Source of the DNA: Sialis fuliginosa
Lineage: Eukaryota > Arthropoda > Insecta > Megaloptera > Sialidae
Length of the DNA stretch: 64,000 nucleotides
Reading direction: 5' to 3'
NCBI GenBank assembly: GCA_961205875.1
Contig: OY540810.1
Location: 4,526,001 to 4,590,000 of the forward strand
Shown: positions 47,497 to 59,578 of the stretch, one piece after another
Numbering within the stretch: position 1 is the stretch's first letter
How the letters are laid out: each line of letters starts with the position of its first letter
The notes under the pieces: generated by a model
What the model was told of the DNA's origin: nothing
Database searches by the model: none
Seen by the model: the letters and a program-made list of their open reading frames with translations, nothing else
Position numbers and translations under genes: made by a program

Positions 47497-48522
47497 CATA
47501 CATAAATATAAATATAACTTAATTTTCAGGGTTAAGGACATAATCTTTTCTATTTATCAATCTTATTTCTTATTCAGATTTATGTTGATTTAAAGTAGTT
47601 CAGTGTTGAATATTGTTAGATGTATATTAGCAATATACGATTAAAATAATTACATTACACGAACAACAACAAAATGAGATGGTAGAGTTATGAAACATAA
47701 ACAATAACTGTTTATTACACATATACGCTTTGTATAAGCTTGTACAATGTACATACTTTCTTTAGTGCTGATGTGCACGGTAAAACATCAGATTGTAAAA
47801 TTTTATTATCAAATTTGTAAAATTTAATGCCATGCCCATTTATTAAAGACGATAAAAAAAAGTAAATGCAAAATAAATTACTATTATTTTATAACACAGT
47901 TATTGACATAAATTTTTAGTGGATGTTTTAATATTTTTTCTCCTGTTTTTATTAGTGACGGTATAGAATAAATTTTGAAAGTGTAATATGTTTTCTTAAT
48001 AATACAGATTAATAACTTAAATTGTATACCGGCTGTTTTACTTTTGAACAAGATTATTGGTTATAAAATAGTGAATGTGTGTGTAAACTTAAAATAATCA
48101 ATGAATTTGCTGACGATGTAAAATATAGGATTCATTGTAATTCTACAAAAAAAAATGGGATCGCTTTGCGCTTCGTACGATTTATTGTACGTTAATTACA
48201 CAAAATGATAACGTTGCAATATCCATAATGTTTTTAAAATATCAATTCCTCATAACCATTGCTGTCAGTAAATTTTATTTGATAGTGAAAAAGTAAAAAA
48301 AAGAATAATTAGATACTATGCACTGAATTGTTTTTTTATTAATATTTACCTACTGTTTAAATCCTTTTTATCTCGGGTATAAAAAAAAAAAAGAATAAAA
48401 CCTAATTAATTTTAATTTGTTTGCTTTAAAAATGTAGGTATCAATCAACCAAACATATTTATATCAAAAAATCACAAAATTAATAATCTAATTTTCTTTA
48501 AATGTTGTTTCTTCTTTCTATG
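47497..48522. other. AT-rich stretch, nothing recognised
   Basis: No supported feature. Confidence 0.45.
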
Positions 48523-48524
48523 TA

Positions 48525-49235
48525 AGGTATAGCCGCCAAATACCATCCACTTTTTTGAAATCCTATATATTTTCCATATTTTTATTATCAAAAAAAAGGC
48601 AGAATCAACGATTTATACCTCTATTTTAAATTGTTATAAACAAAACCCTTATATCGTCCCCGGGGATGATATTAGAGTTATGTACATTATCATTACAAAA
48701 CAATAGAAACTATTATGAAAAATAGACTTCAGATTAGGTTTAAATGACTTAAATTGAAAATCAGTTCTCAAGATAGGCAGAACATATAAAAGTTGGACAC
48801 TGATATCAAGTCTACTTGAAAGTAAAACAAAATTATTGAAAAAAAAATAACAAAAAGTGTTACAAATTAAAACAATTAAACGTTATTCATAAAAATGGTA
48901 GCTTAATATTGTTCCGGTAAGGACGATATTAGAAGTTTTCTCTCGAATTTGAAATTTAATTTTTTTAAACTTAAAACTTTTTTGCGTCGTCCTTCATCAT
49001 TAGAAATAACGAAAGATATATTGAGATTTTATGTTAATTAAAATGTGTATATCTAATATAACTGTAATCAAAAGATATTTGATTAAAAAACTTATCTTTT
49101 ACCGTTTTTTTCTTAAAAAAAAACGCAGAATTACCAAAATAGCCGTGAAATATTAAATATTTTTAATTCCTTAAAATGGTACTAGTTATTTTCGGAGATA
49201 GACAAGGGGACAAAATTTGGTGAGTATACATACCT
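48525..49235. mobile_element. Possible TA-flanked element (AGGTAT ends)
   Basis: AGGTATAGCCGCCAAATACC at the left loosely mirrors AGGTATGTATACTCACCAAA at the right, with TA outside each end. The end match is weak beyond the first six bases. No transposase was seen. Confidence 0.3.
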
Positions 49236-49659
49236 TATACTATAATATTTTAAAGTCTTATTGACACGATTCCAAAACTTATTTGATACCGGATATATGA
49301 ATTATTTTGATTTAGAAATCTGTAAAAAATTAAATGAATTTAATTTTCAAAAATATCAAGTATAAAAAAGTATATAAGAAATTTAAAAATATCGCTATTA
49401 CAAGCAAATTATTGGTAAAAATTGACTCTTATGTAAAAAAATAAGTCAATATATAATGTATACAACACACATATAAAGACACTGAACCACATAATATGCA
49501 TATGTAACATATGTACAATAATGTACATAGGTAGATATAATATACATAATTGTATATACATAACTATGCATTAGGGAACTTTTATTATCAAAGATATTGT
49601 TAGCAATTTAGATAGATAGAGAGCGGTACTAACTATCACAATAAAACGTACTATCATTG

Positions 49660-49800
49660 TCGTTAACCTTCGACATCGGCCCGTGTGTTCTTTCGCTTAA
49701 ACGTTTTGACTTTTGCTCCGTGGCTGGTCTCGCGTCTTTGTACCTATGTAAAGTAAAATTTACGTTTACAATTTCGTCCGTCCGAGAAGAAAAGGTGCAT
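49660..49800. other. GC-richer island, unassigned
   Basis: ACCTTCGACATCGGCCCGTG and GTGGCTGGTCTCGCGTC contrast with the surroundings. No domain or repeat ends were found. It may be an untranslated exon or regulatory DNA. Confidence 0.25.
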
Positions 49801-49899
49801 AGTGTTTTTAAACATTGATGTTACTATTTTTAAATTTGTTCAATAGCGTCTGCAAACATAACCAAGTTAAATGTATTTTCTGTGAAAGATATCGGTAAA

Positions 49900-50068
49900 T
49901 TTTCCAGTACTCCTATTTTAGTTTTTTTGAACTAGAAGAACTCAGAAAATCGGAACTATTTATTACCTTTTTAGTTATTTATATATTTATTTGCAATAAA
50001 ACTCCCATAAAAATCAGTTAAACATATTTTATGTTAAGTCAGAACAAAAAAAGAAACATACAGACACA
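49900..50068 (+). repeat. LINE 3'-tail-like fragment
   Basis: It ends AAAATCAGTTAAACATATTT, then TTAAGTCAGAACAAAAAAAG, matching the tails at 45235 and 54128 with some decay. Confidence 0.35.
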
Positions 50069-50624
50069 TACAATATCAAAAAGGATTATAATGACTGACG
50101 TACAGACTGTATATATTTAAAATCATATTTATGTTCTGATAGAAAAATGTACAAATGTACATAAAACATAGTGCAGAAAATTAAAAATCCCTTTAATTAG
50201 GTACTACAAATGTATTATGCTTGGAGTTTAGTTAAACTTGATAATATCGGATGATGTTTACATCAGATTTTTCTATTATGATATAAAAAGATTGTTAACA
50301 AAGTATTAACAGTAAGTACCTTTAAGTATTTCAAATTATTTAATGAAGAAAGTATTATAAAACTACTGCGTGCAGACTTTTGCCCTATAATTTTATAGAT
50401 AATAGGTTTTACGATCTTAAAAATCTAAGGAATTTTTTTGTCGTTAATAGCCAACTCTGCGAATCTATTAAACTTTTTTTTCATGAATACACATATAATG
50501 ATTTAGTTAATGAAGGGAATAATATAATACAATCTTATTTCTATTTATATCAATTTAATATTTCATTACCTTTATTTTCACTCTGTTAATAAAAATACAT
50601 AATACTTAAAATAGACATAAAGAA

Positions 50625-51087
50625 TAGAGCTGGGCGCGTGAGTAATTTTTGCTCACGAACACGCACGCTCACGAGAGAACAAATTTTAGTCACACCCGCT
50701 CACTCACGGTTACAAAAAAAGTATTCACGATCACGCCCGCTCACGAATTCTATTTTTTTACTCACGCCCGATCACGCACGGCGGGTCACGCTCGTGACCC
50801 GAATAATATATTAAAAATAAAATGTTTAATATAAAAATTCGATTTAACAGATTATCATATATGCATGAGATCAGAAATTAAAGAAATATCAAAATATACA
50901 TATGTACATATACTCACGGACTCACACATGACAAAAATGTACTCACGCCCGGTCACGCCCGATTGTTTTATTTTGACTCACGATCACGCCCGCTCACGAT
51001 CTAATATTTGAAAATCGCTCACGTCACGTCGAATCACGGCCGTGACTAGACGTGACCCGAAAAATTCACGGCCCGCGCCCAGCTCTA
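50625..51087. mobile_element. hAT-type MITE packed with GCTCACG words
   Basis: The ends are TAGAGCTGGGCGCGTGAG and, reverse-complemented, TAGAGCTGGGCGCGGGCC. They are flanked by an exact 8-bp duplication, ATAAAGAA (50617-50624 and 51088-51095). CTCACG or its complement occurs about twenty times, crowded in both end regions around an AT-rich centre. A 61-codon frame here is made of these words. Confidence 0.9.
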
Positions 51088-51289
51088 ATAAAGAATATAC
51101 TCTTAATCCAGAAAATTGTTGTTTCCATTTAAAGAAATATTGTTGAACGAAAACAATAATATACTTGGATTAAGAATAAATTCTTATATTAGGAAAATAT
51201 TCTTTTCGTTATATATAAAACAAGATTTTCTTGGCCCAAGTCACTTTTCTACCTGTGTAGTTGTATTATATTAACGGTAATAATTTTTA

Positions 51290-51480
51290 AGCGATCCATG
51301 TGTTTTGTCGCCACCTCGAGAATTGTCGTTGCTAGCGACAAACGGTGGGTGAAAAATGTGGAATTTGTATGCAGCCCCGCGACCGCACGCTCCCTTTTTA
51401 CACGGCTAGTGTCTGCTCCTTTTGTAAACGTCCAAGTTAGCACTTTCTTTATCAAGTTACGCAGGTTTTTACTTTACCTA
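51290..51480. other. GC-richer island, unassigned
   Basis: GTTTTGTCGCCACCTCGAG and CAGCCCCGCGACCGCACGC contrast with AT-rich flanks. Opposing frames of about 70 codons show no domain. No inverted ends were seen. Confidence 0.25.
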
Positions 51481-51489
51481 TCTTCAAAC

Positions 51490-52470
51490 AATTTGTACTT
51501 TAAATTATTTTAAATTAAACTTTTATTTACACGCATTTGAAGTTCAGAATATGGGCTATTATATTGTGAACACGAGTATATACCTATTAAAAAATAGGTT
51601 AATTAAAAATTCTGTCTGCACACATCTTAAATGTAAATTGTTTTTATGTAAGTGTGTAACTGTAATATGTAATTTATATTATAAAATAATTTCGTTCACT
51701 ACAGGATACAAACTTAAAAGAGTAAATTACCATTTTTTATCAATTTTATATTTAAAAAAATTAAAATAATGTCAGTGATTTAAACTACACAGACGTAGAA
51801 ATAATCAGTTTATCATCCGCAATAACATATTTCTCTTTTTGATTCCATACCTATTAACAAAATTACCATACAAAATTAGTTCCAGTTCTTATAATGACAT
51901 CTATGAACGTACATTTAGTATTGAATATTTCATTAAATGAACGTTACGTTCTTTTCCAGTCTATGTTTATGAAATAAAAGTGAATAAATTTACAATTGCA
52001 AACGCAATTGTGTATTTTTACGCACCAATTGCAGTTAAAAATGTATAGATACGTAAATCAAAGCTTATAAAACAGTACATTTGCTATAAAATCATAAAAC
52101 GTAATAAGTATGCTATTAAATCAAAATTACATTTAAATTTAATTACATTATTGGATTTAAATTAGCATCTATGAATAAAACGGAGCAATTTAATTCTAGT
52201 CTATGTTTACAGAAATTGATATACTTGATTGTTAAAAATGTTATAATAGCACAATAAATAAACTTTGTACCTTCAGTAATGGACTTTACAATATTTTTCT
52301 TTCTTTTTGTTTTGATCAAAAGCTTTTTAACGTCAACTGTCTATAAAATTTTATTTTCTAAAGTTATTTTGTAATGAAAGGTGGCAAAAAATATAGTTTA
52401 TTTCCAAGGTGTATAAAGACATGGACTGCGTATTCTGTATTATCGTTATTTGTAAAATTTGGTTCATCAA
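51490..52470. other. AT-rich stretch, nothing recognised
   Basis: A roughly repeated phrase (GAACGTTACGTTCTTTTCC / GGAGCAATTTAATTCTAG followed by AGTCTATGTTTA) occurs twice near 51940 and 52190. Otherwise nothing is supported. Confidence 0.4.
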
Positions 52471-52474
52471 AAAT

Positions 52475-53253
52475 CATTTAAAGTGTTACAGATTATTATC
52501 TCAGAACCATCGCACATTTGAAAAAAAATGTTTCAACCAAAAAATGTTTGATTGTGAGGGGGTAATCGAATAAGTAGTAATATTTAATTGTTATTTTAAC
52601 GTGGCCTTCAAGGATATTTAAAGGTCAACATCATTTTTTAAATAGGAACCTATAGTTTTTATTCAGTAATCTTATTTTATATGAAAAGAACACACGAATC
52701 TTTCATTGAACACTTTTCTAAGGTATCAAACAAAATAATTCGAGATTTTGAACTTTCAAGAATTTTTTACTCAGAAACCATAAACTTTAGAAAAAATGTA
52801 CAAGATACAAAAGTATTTTATTTTGGTTTAATAAAGCTTGGAGAATTATTTTTAAAATTTAAAAAACTATTTTATTTTAGCAAAACAAAGAAAATACGAA
52901 ATGTTAAAAAAATTTCTAGAATAATTCTCCAAGTTTCATTAGACCAAAATTATAATTTTTTACATCTTGTACTTTTTCTCTAAAATTGATGATTTCTGAG
53001 TAAAAAAATCTTGAATTTTCAAAATCTCGAAATTATTTTGTAAGATATCTTATAAAGTTTAGGACATTCAAAAAAAAGTTTTTCAATGAAAGATTCGTGT
53101 TTTTTCACGTAGAATAAGATTACTAAATTAAAACTATAGGTTCCTATTTAAAAAAATGATGTTGACCTTCAAATATCCTTGAACATTTTTTGGTTGAAAC
53201 ATTTTTTCAAATATGCGATGGTTCTGAGATAATAATCTGTAATACTTTAAATG
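52475..53253. mobile_element. Foldback element, arms of about 370 bp
   Basis: The left start CATTTAAAGTGTTACAGATT is mirrored at the right end. The arms mirror through GCGATGGTTCTGAGATAATA, AATAGGAACCTATAGTTTT and TTGGAGAATTATT, around a spacer of about 70 bp near 52885. The left arm has an extra insert of about 60 bp at 52550-52610. The 100-codon frame at 52681-52983 lies across the arm and has no domain. Confidence 0.8.
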
Positions 53254-54127
53254 CCCCAAAAAGTTTGATTAATATAATATTTTCCAGTGTGTTAGTAAAT
53301 AAAGCTCAATTTTTGAATACTTGATGTTGTGCATTTTTTATGATTTTATACTTACAATTAGAAGTTAACAAACATAATTTTACTACTCAAAAATTCAAAT
53401 AACAAGACATTCACAATCTGTCTTTGCGCTTTCACGTGGTTTTAATTGATATCCTGAATGAATTACTTTCACAACTTGCTAGATATACCACGTATAAATA
53501 ATTAGTTCGGCAATCTGCAGATCCCACACTTACCGACCAAATCAGCGAGTGGCTACAACACCTGAGGCAACATTATCGGTGATTGCTCATATAGTTATAA
53601 TGTATGGATGCTATACGGACATAACATATTAATAATTAAGTTGTATACTTGTATTCTTTTTTGTATTTAAACGTGTTTATTTACATCGAAGAGAAAATAT
53701 GTGCAATTAATTTTCAAGCTCTGCCATTATTAACAATTTATTTTATTTGTTTTTCATAATTTGTCTTTTTGTTACGATCATAATATATTGAAAAGGTATC
53801 ATTGAAAACGTAATGCATAATTAAAAAATTATTTAAGTTTCTAGTTTTATCAACAGTAACGTAAGTTATTCTATTTTGAATTTGAACTATTTTAAATTCT
53901 GTGTATAGCATGATACATTATTAATTTTTGTTTTTGAAATGTAAATACTTTTACGCAAGTTCGTCTGTGTGTATTTCAAAATTAGTGACTGGCTATTAAA
54001 AAAAAACCTAAGCAGCACAGATCATAATGATATTGTTTTAATTACATCAACATCAAAACTTCAATTGTTTATCTTTTTTTTAATTTTTATACATTTCTAC
54101 TAAAAATATAAATTGCATTTTTTCTTA

Positions 54128-54345
54128 ATACGTGTCTGATCAAATTATTTGACTTCACAACTACCTTTGATTGTGATTATTATATTTTATAAGAAAATAC
54201 TAACAGCAAATTTTCCTTAATACCTGCATGCAGTAAATCAATTATCATATAGCCTCCACTAATTCAGGGTATTAGGTTTTCGAACAGTGAAAGTCCTATC
54301 AATATAGATTCAGTTGTTTTCGTGTCAGGTCGGAATAAACAGTCG
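54128..54345 (+). repeat. LINE 3'-tail-like fragment
   Basis: It begins near ATACGTGTCTGATC and ends GATTCAGTTGTTTTCGTGTC, then GGTCGGAATAAACAG. It is the same tail type as at 12108 and 45235. Confidence 0.45.
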
Positions 54346-54579
54346 TATTTATGAATAGGCGTATGAGGCGGTAATTGATTTTTAAAAATGCTTTGCTCAA
54401 CATTATCAATTTTGCGCCACGAGCCTCAAAATGTTTAAGTATTGCTCTAATAAAAAATAGCCATAAATAAGTACATAAAGTAAACAAATTTAAAAATCAA
54501 AATTCAAAATCGATTATAATGTCTTTAAAGTCAAAAACTTATATTGTATAGACAGAGCCTATGTATTTATATATTGGTA

Positions 54580-54955
54580 TTGGCGGGGGAGACTAGATGA
54601 ATGCCCGGGGTAGCAGGTAAGAAGGAGCGGCTGAAATCGGTACAGAGAAAAACTAAAATTTAGAAAAAATTATTAATTTTTGAGAAAAAAAAACTACAAG
54701 CATTGTAATTTGGATACGAATTCATTAATTTTTTTTACGAAAAGATTGGAAATATTCTCATTGTACGGATTAAAAATTAGAATTTTTTATAAGAACACTT
54801 TCCAGTCGTTCGGCAAAACATTATTTTTAGAAAAAGACTGATTACATTAACTTATTACAGTTATTAAATGTATTTTTAATGATTTACTTTATGTCATGAT
54901 CTTATAAGGCGAGGAGGGGGGGGGGGGGATTTCGCCCAGGGTACCAAACTCACTA
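54580..54955. mobile_element. Possible MITE with G-rich ends
   Basis: A GC-rich left block (GGCGGGGGAGACTAGATGAA, CCCGGGGTAGC) and a right block with a 13-G run and GATTTCGCCCAGGGTACC enclose AT-rich DNA. The inverted match is only partial, so this is tentative. Confidence 0.3.
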
Positions 54956-55029
54956 AGCGCAAGTAGCATTATACTTGTACCTTTATTAGTAACAGCACCG
55001 TGTTCACTAAGGTCAAAATAAGGGCATGC

Positions 55030-55230
55030 ACACTATACATAAAATGTGACAGGAGTTAATTCCGTTCAGAGTTCAAGTGCACGGTAGCGGTATCGGATTG
55101 TTTGAGGCGCTCTGTCATGAATAATACATAGAGATGCGCTTGTTTGTCTGGCCACATCCACAATTAGCGGACGGGATTTCGAACGGCAAACAGGCTCAAT
55201 GCGTGATCTGATATCTATATGTGTGTATTT
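55030..55230. other. GC-richer island, unassigned
   Basis: GTGCACGGTAGCGGTATCGG and ATTAGCGGACGGGATTTCG stand out. A 73-codon minus-strand frame shows no domain. Confidence 0.25.
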
Positions 55231-55239
55231 ATGTAGGTT

Positions 55240-56778
55240 GGGAAACATTTTAGGGATGATTTTACATAAATTTCGTGTAGGATTCACAGAAAAAATATTA
55301 TTGAGCCATGCTACATGAATTTTGAAGTATTGGATCTACATAGGAACTTTGAAAGGAATTGTGTTATCGTTCTTTCGTTTATGTGTAAATAAAATATCAT
55401 TTATAAATTACCTACTATACTTTATTATAAAGATTCTTTGTTTAAATTTATATTCGATGATCTCAAAAATCACTAGATTTTTATGAAATTTTCACTGTAG
55501 TACAAAAAATTCTCGGAATTAGAACTTACAGGTTACCCCTTCCATCACAATACCGATCAAATGAAATGAGTTGAGAATAGCTTTCTCTCTCTCTCTCTCT
55601 CGCACACTTTTCTCAGAGCGATCTAACATAACTCCCTCGTGGAAAAATTTAAAAGTTATCTGACAGTTCATCATTTGTAATATATGGCGTCTTAAAAAGA
55701 TAGGGACTATATTTGTGTTTTATTTGAATACTAATGTAAGTATTTGATTACATATTGTTTGTTTTTTTAATAATTATTTTCTCACCTATTGTGCATGTGT
55801 AGGGAGTGAGGAAAACAACTTCTAGTCCGATGTAGGGGAATTAGAACTTATAGAAGTCCAACTATATATAGCACTATCTCATCAAGCAAGGGCCTGAACA
55901 GTGAGCAAAAAAGTTTAGCCTAAAAAAAATGGGGGCTCGTTAATCGTTAATAGATAATAGTACAAAAAAATGTACACAATGTTTTATTGTTTTTATTCTT
56001 TTATAAAATCCTCGAAAGCAAATATTATATTATAGATTACTTAATTTGCGTTTCTTATTTAATAATTTAATTCTAATTATTATCGTATATATTTTCAATT
56101 TGTATTGATTAAAGCAATACATTTAATCTTCAAATATATTTCCGTGACATGTCAAATGAACCATTTCCGTTGTATATAAATACATATGTATATTAATCAA
56201 TACATTTCATATCCATAGTGTCGATTATCATATTCTCATTAAAATATAATTTTGGTAATGTACCTATAGATAATAATGTATACTGAATAAACTTAAACGA
56301 TATCATTATCATAATTGTTGTAGCATCATTACACTACGTGCAAAAGCATCGGAATCGAACGGAGATATGTTGTATCAAACAATACCAAACAAATATATGC
56401 AAACGATAACGTTTAAAGAGATAAAGCGAAGATACAATCGAAATATAAAAGAGGGCAAAAAAGAAATAACAAAAAGTGCACATCGAATGAATATATAAAT
56501 AAACATAGGTCAATTTATCTCAGCTGAGAAGTTGTATCATTTGCTACTAGGTGGCGATTCTATTCGACTTTTCGAGTATTATGAGAATAATCGTACATTT
56601 TAAACACACCACATAAAACTAAATTGCACACGCGGACGACAAAAAGATCTAAGCATGTATACTTGCTCCTTCCCATACCTTTAACCTTTAGCAAGTTTTC
56701 GTTCACCATGTTGGACACATACCATTGGCCAGAGACACACAGCAGGTTCTTCTTGTAGTGAGGACACGGAGTTAGATA
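55240..56778. other. AT-rich stretch with a (CT)n run
   Basis: A (TC)n microsatellite lies at 55582-55600. No exon or bounded element was recognised. Confidence 0.45.
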
Positions 56779-56786
56779 ATAGGGAT

Positions 56787-57767
56787 TAGGGTTTGCAATC
56801 CCGCAGACTTTTTTTTCCCGCGGGAATTTTGCGGAAAATCTGCAAATCCCGCGGGATCCCGCAGTTTTTCCAAAATTTTTATTATTCATGCTTAAAATTA
56901 CTATTATTTAGTTAACATGACAATTAAATAATGAAAAATAGTTTCATAGTGGTAACATATTATGATACGTAAACGTAACACGTACCGTATAGACCGACGT
57001 AAAATCCATAAAATACACCTGTGAATAGGAGATTGTTTAATATGTTAGGTACAAGTACAAGATGCTTCTAACTACTTTTGTCTTTTTGTTCGATTATCCA
57101 TTTCAATTTTTTTAAGTCTTTCGTTGCGTATAAATTAGCCCTTGTTTTATTATACGTAGGTCGCCTTTTACGCCGCGCTGGTATATACGGTAAGTCACGT
57201 AAAACTAAACATCATTATTTACGGTTGCATTTTAGGGACAATCTGTTAAAAAAATATCGGGTAGATCGTATAGAATATGTATATGTAGTTTTGAGAAAAC
57301 ACGAATTTTGTGTATTAAATTTTTGTGGTTAACTTTCATTTAATCTGCCATTCTTCTTCTAAATTTTTGTATTTCGTATTTTTTATGTTTTTTTTTTGTA
57401 ATCTGCGGGCTGTTCGAGCTTCTTTCGTCGCCTGAGTCGCGCGAATCCTGGCATGTTTTAATCGGTTGTGTGGTCACATTTTTCGAACGTTTTTTTTTTT
57501 TTAATTCTGGAGGTATGTAACCACTTAACTAATCGTGAACAAGATATAATTTTTTTCACTAGTTTCATATTCAGTCATCTCAACCTTAATTTTTTTTTTC
57601 AAAATTGTTACCTTTTTTATCCATATTTACGCTTTTTAAGTATTCAAAACGCACGCGACCTACACATTTAATGTTCAAAAAATTCCGCGCGGATCCCGCA
57701 TTTTCAGTGCGGGATCCGCAGATCTCCAAAACGTGCGGGATCCCGCATTGCGGGATTGCAAACCCTA
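56787..57767. mobile_element. hAT-type element with GCGGGATCCCGC palindromes
   Basis: The ends are TAGGGTTTGCAATCCCGC on both strands. They are flanked by an exact 8-bp duplication, ATAGGGAT (56779-56786 and 57768-57775). The palindrome GCGGGATCCCGC and its halves occur about ten times near the ends. The 981-bp interior is AT-rich, and frames within it (about 84 codons at 57078) show no transposase domain. Confidence 0.9.
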
Positions 57768-57775
57768 ATAGGGAT

Positions 57776-58180
57776 GTATTTTTGGTATCAGGCTTAATAG
57801 GCGACAGACAGATAGCTAAAAAACAATTAGGTGGTCACCTAACAAAAGAAAAATTATCCACAGATTAAAAGTAGACATTATAAGGAAATTATATATTCAC
57901 CCAACTAGAATTTTTCATGGGGGTAGCCAAAATTTGCATAAACGGCAATTATTTATTCATTTATTAACGAATGTAAAAAAAACAGTACCTCGAGGACGTA
58001 ATTTCAAGCAAAAAACTTATGATCATGTATCCTGAAATTCTCAGTGAGGGAGTACCCCTCTCCCCCATGATTATGAATTTTTTATTTAATATCTGGATAA
58101 CCTGTTGTGACAAAGTTATGAAATGTAATAATTGGTTTAAAATTAATGAGTGTAATTGATTTTTAATATCGACCAATAAT
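57776..58180. other. AT-rich stretch, nothing recognised
   Basis: No supported feature. A C-rich phrase at 58048-58070 is unassigned. Confidence 0.4.
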
Positions 58181-58189
58181 AATTAGTAC

Positions 58190-58400
58190 CAGGGTGTATG
58201 ACTTAAACTAAAAATATACACCTTAACCACAATAAAACAATGTCACTCGACATGTGTTTCGACTTCATAAGAAGTCCTCATCAGGAGCCTAACAGTTCCA
58301 GACTGTGTGTATGAGTTAAATTAATTATAAAAAAATACACCATAAAAATGAAGGGCCTGATTACCCTGTACACCTCTGATCTAAATAATTATTGGTCATA
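58190..58400 (-). mobile_element. Penelope-like or retrozyme terminal fragment
   Basis: This stretch surrounds the hammerhead motif at 58242-58290. The order (GTGACATTGTTTTATTG after the ribozyme on the minus strand) is what I associate with ends of Penelope-like elements. No coding part is attached. Limits are approximate. Confidence 0.45.
58242..58290 (-). ncRNA. Hammerhead ribozyme motif
   Basis: On the minus strand the order is GGCTC, the core CTGATGA, then G and a stem GACTTC-TTAT-GAAGTC. GAAA follows, then CACATGTC. The pieces pair as a hammerhead. Stem I is GCTC with GAGT, stem II is six base pairs with a TTAT loop, and stem III is three base pairs (ACA with TGT, two-base loop). Cleavage is expected after GTC. 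One extra G sits between the core and stem II. The very short stem III is typical of retroelement hammerheads, which are thought to work best as dimers. Confidence 0.7.
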
Positions 58401-58919
58401 CTGGAAATCAATAACACTTACAATGAGATATTAATACTAAACCGATTATCAAATTTCATAACTGTATAGGTATAATATTAATGGGTTCTCCATATATTAA
58501 ATAAAAACTAAGTAATATAATATAACCGTTAAAGTTTTTTACATTTATTGTAAATCAATCTTTATATATGTATATCACTTTTATAAGAAAATTGTTTGTA
58601 TTAAAAATGTAAATTCTGAAAATAAATAACAGCCATTGTATATTTTAAGAATTCACTTATATAAATACGATTTTCGAGTATTTTGTAGGGTATTGTATTC
58701 TCATTATTTTTTGAAATTATTGGTAAACAATATTACCTCAAAGGGTTTAATAAAAAAACAGGCGTATGAAAACATATTAATATTAATACTACACATTTTT
58801 ACTATTGAATTAAATTTAATTAAATTATTTCAATACTTAGAAATAGGAAAAGATGTTACATGAATTTCTTCAACCGAAAACGTTTGATAATATTCTGTAA
58901 CATATAATACCATGAAAAA

Positions 58920-59185
58920 CTCACACAATGGAAATGTGTGGTGGCGGCAAAGAAAGAGGACGACATGAGTCGGGTGTTGTATAGAAACTTCATACACGCT
59001 TCGAGCAGAACTTTGTCAACGGCTAAACTTACATCGCGTGTTTTTATTTTATACCGCCCGGGGTCGAAAAGCCATGACCATCTGCAAGTACAGGCCTGCA
59101 AACTCGACTCGCTTCCGTTGTTCCTTTGCACAGTTTCCTTGACCTTTTTATCTTTCATACTAAGCACACTTGTATCACAAACCTA
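58920..59185. other. GC-richer island, unassigned
   Basis: GTGGTGGCGGCAAAG, TATACCGCCCGGGGTCG and GCAAACTCGACTCGCTTCC form the most GC-rich non-repeat block of the right half. Frames on both strands (82 and 103 codons) overlap but neither shows a domain. It could be a conserved non-coding element. Confidence 0.3.
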
Positions 59186-59578
59186 ATTAACGTTGGTATA
59201 CATATATCAAAAGGTTACTACACGTGTAGTAGATAATATTAAATTCTATGAAATAAAGCTCATTTATTTTCTTTAAGCTTTGTACTTTTTTGCACCCGAA
59301 ATTTCCACATCTTGTTTTTTTTCAGTTAACTGTAACAGAACAGTCAATGCTATGTCAATTGTCCATATTATAGTTAACACAAAAGATGTTGAAGTCTTAG
59401 CGCGAACTGACAAATTTTGGCCCAGATTCTATAGAGAAGTCAGCAGTCGAAAAATTACAGCATAGATACTGGTATGTATATATATACCTGTCCCGCGCGG
59501 TATTAAAACAAAAAAAAACATACTACTGTTATCTTTGAGAAATAAATATTTACAATGAAAATTTCAATATTTATATAA

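Noticed and set aside
52681-52983. A 100-codon frame rich in lysine and phenylalanine
   Set aside because: It runs through a foldback arm and its spacer and has no recognisable domain.
56560-56889. A 109-codon minus-strand frame
   Set aside because: It crosses the edge of the hAT element at 56787, so it cannot be a conserved gene, and no domain is visible.
58856-59186. Opposing frames of 103 and 82 codons
   Set aside because: They overlap on opposite strands in a GC-richer block. Neither shows a domain, signal peptide or splice support.
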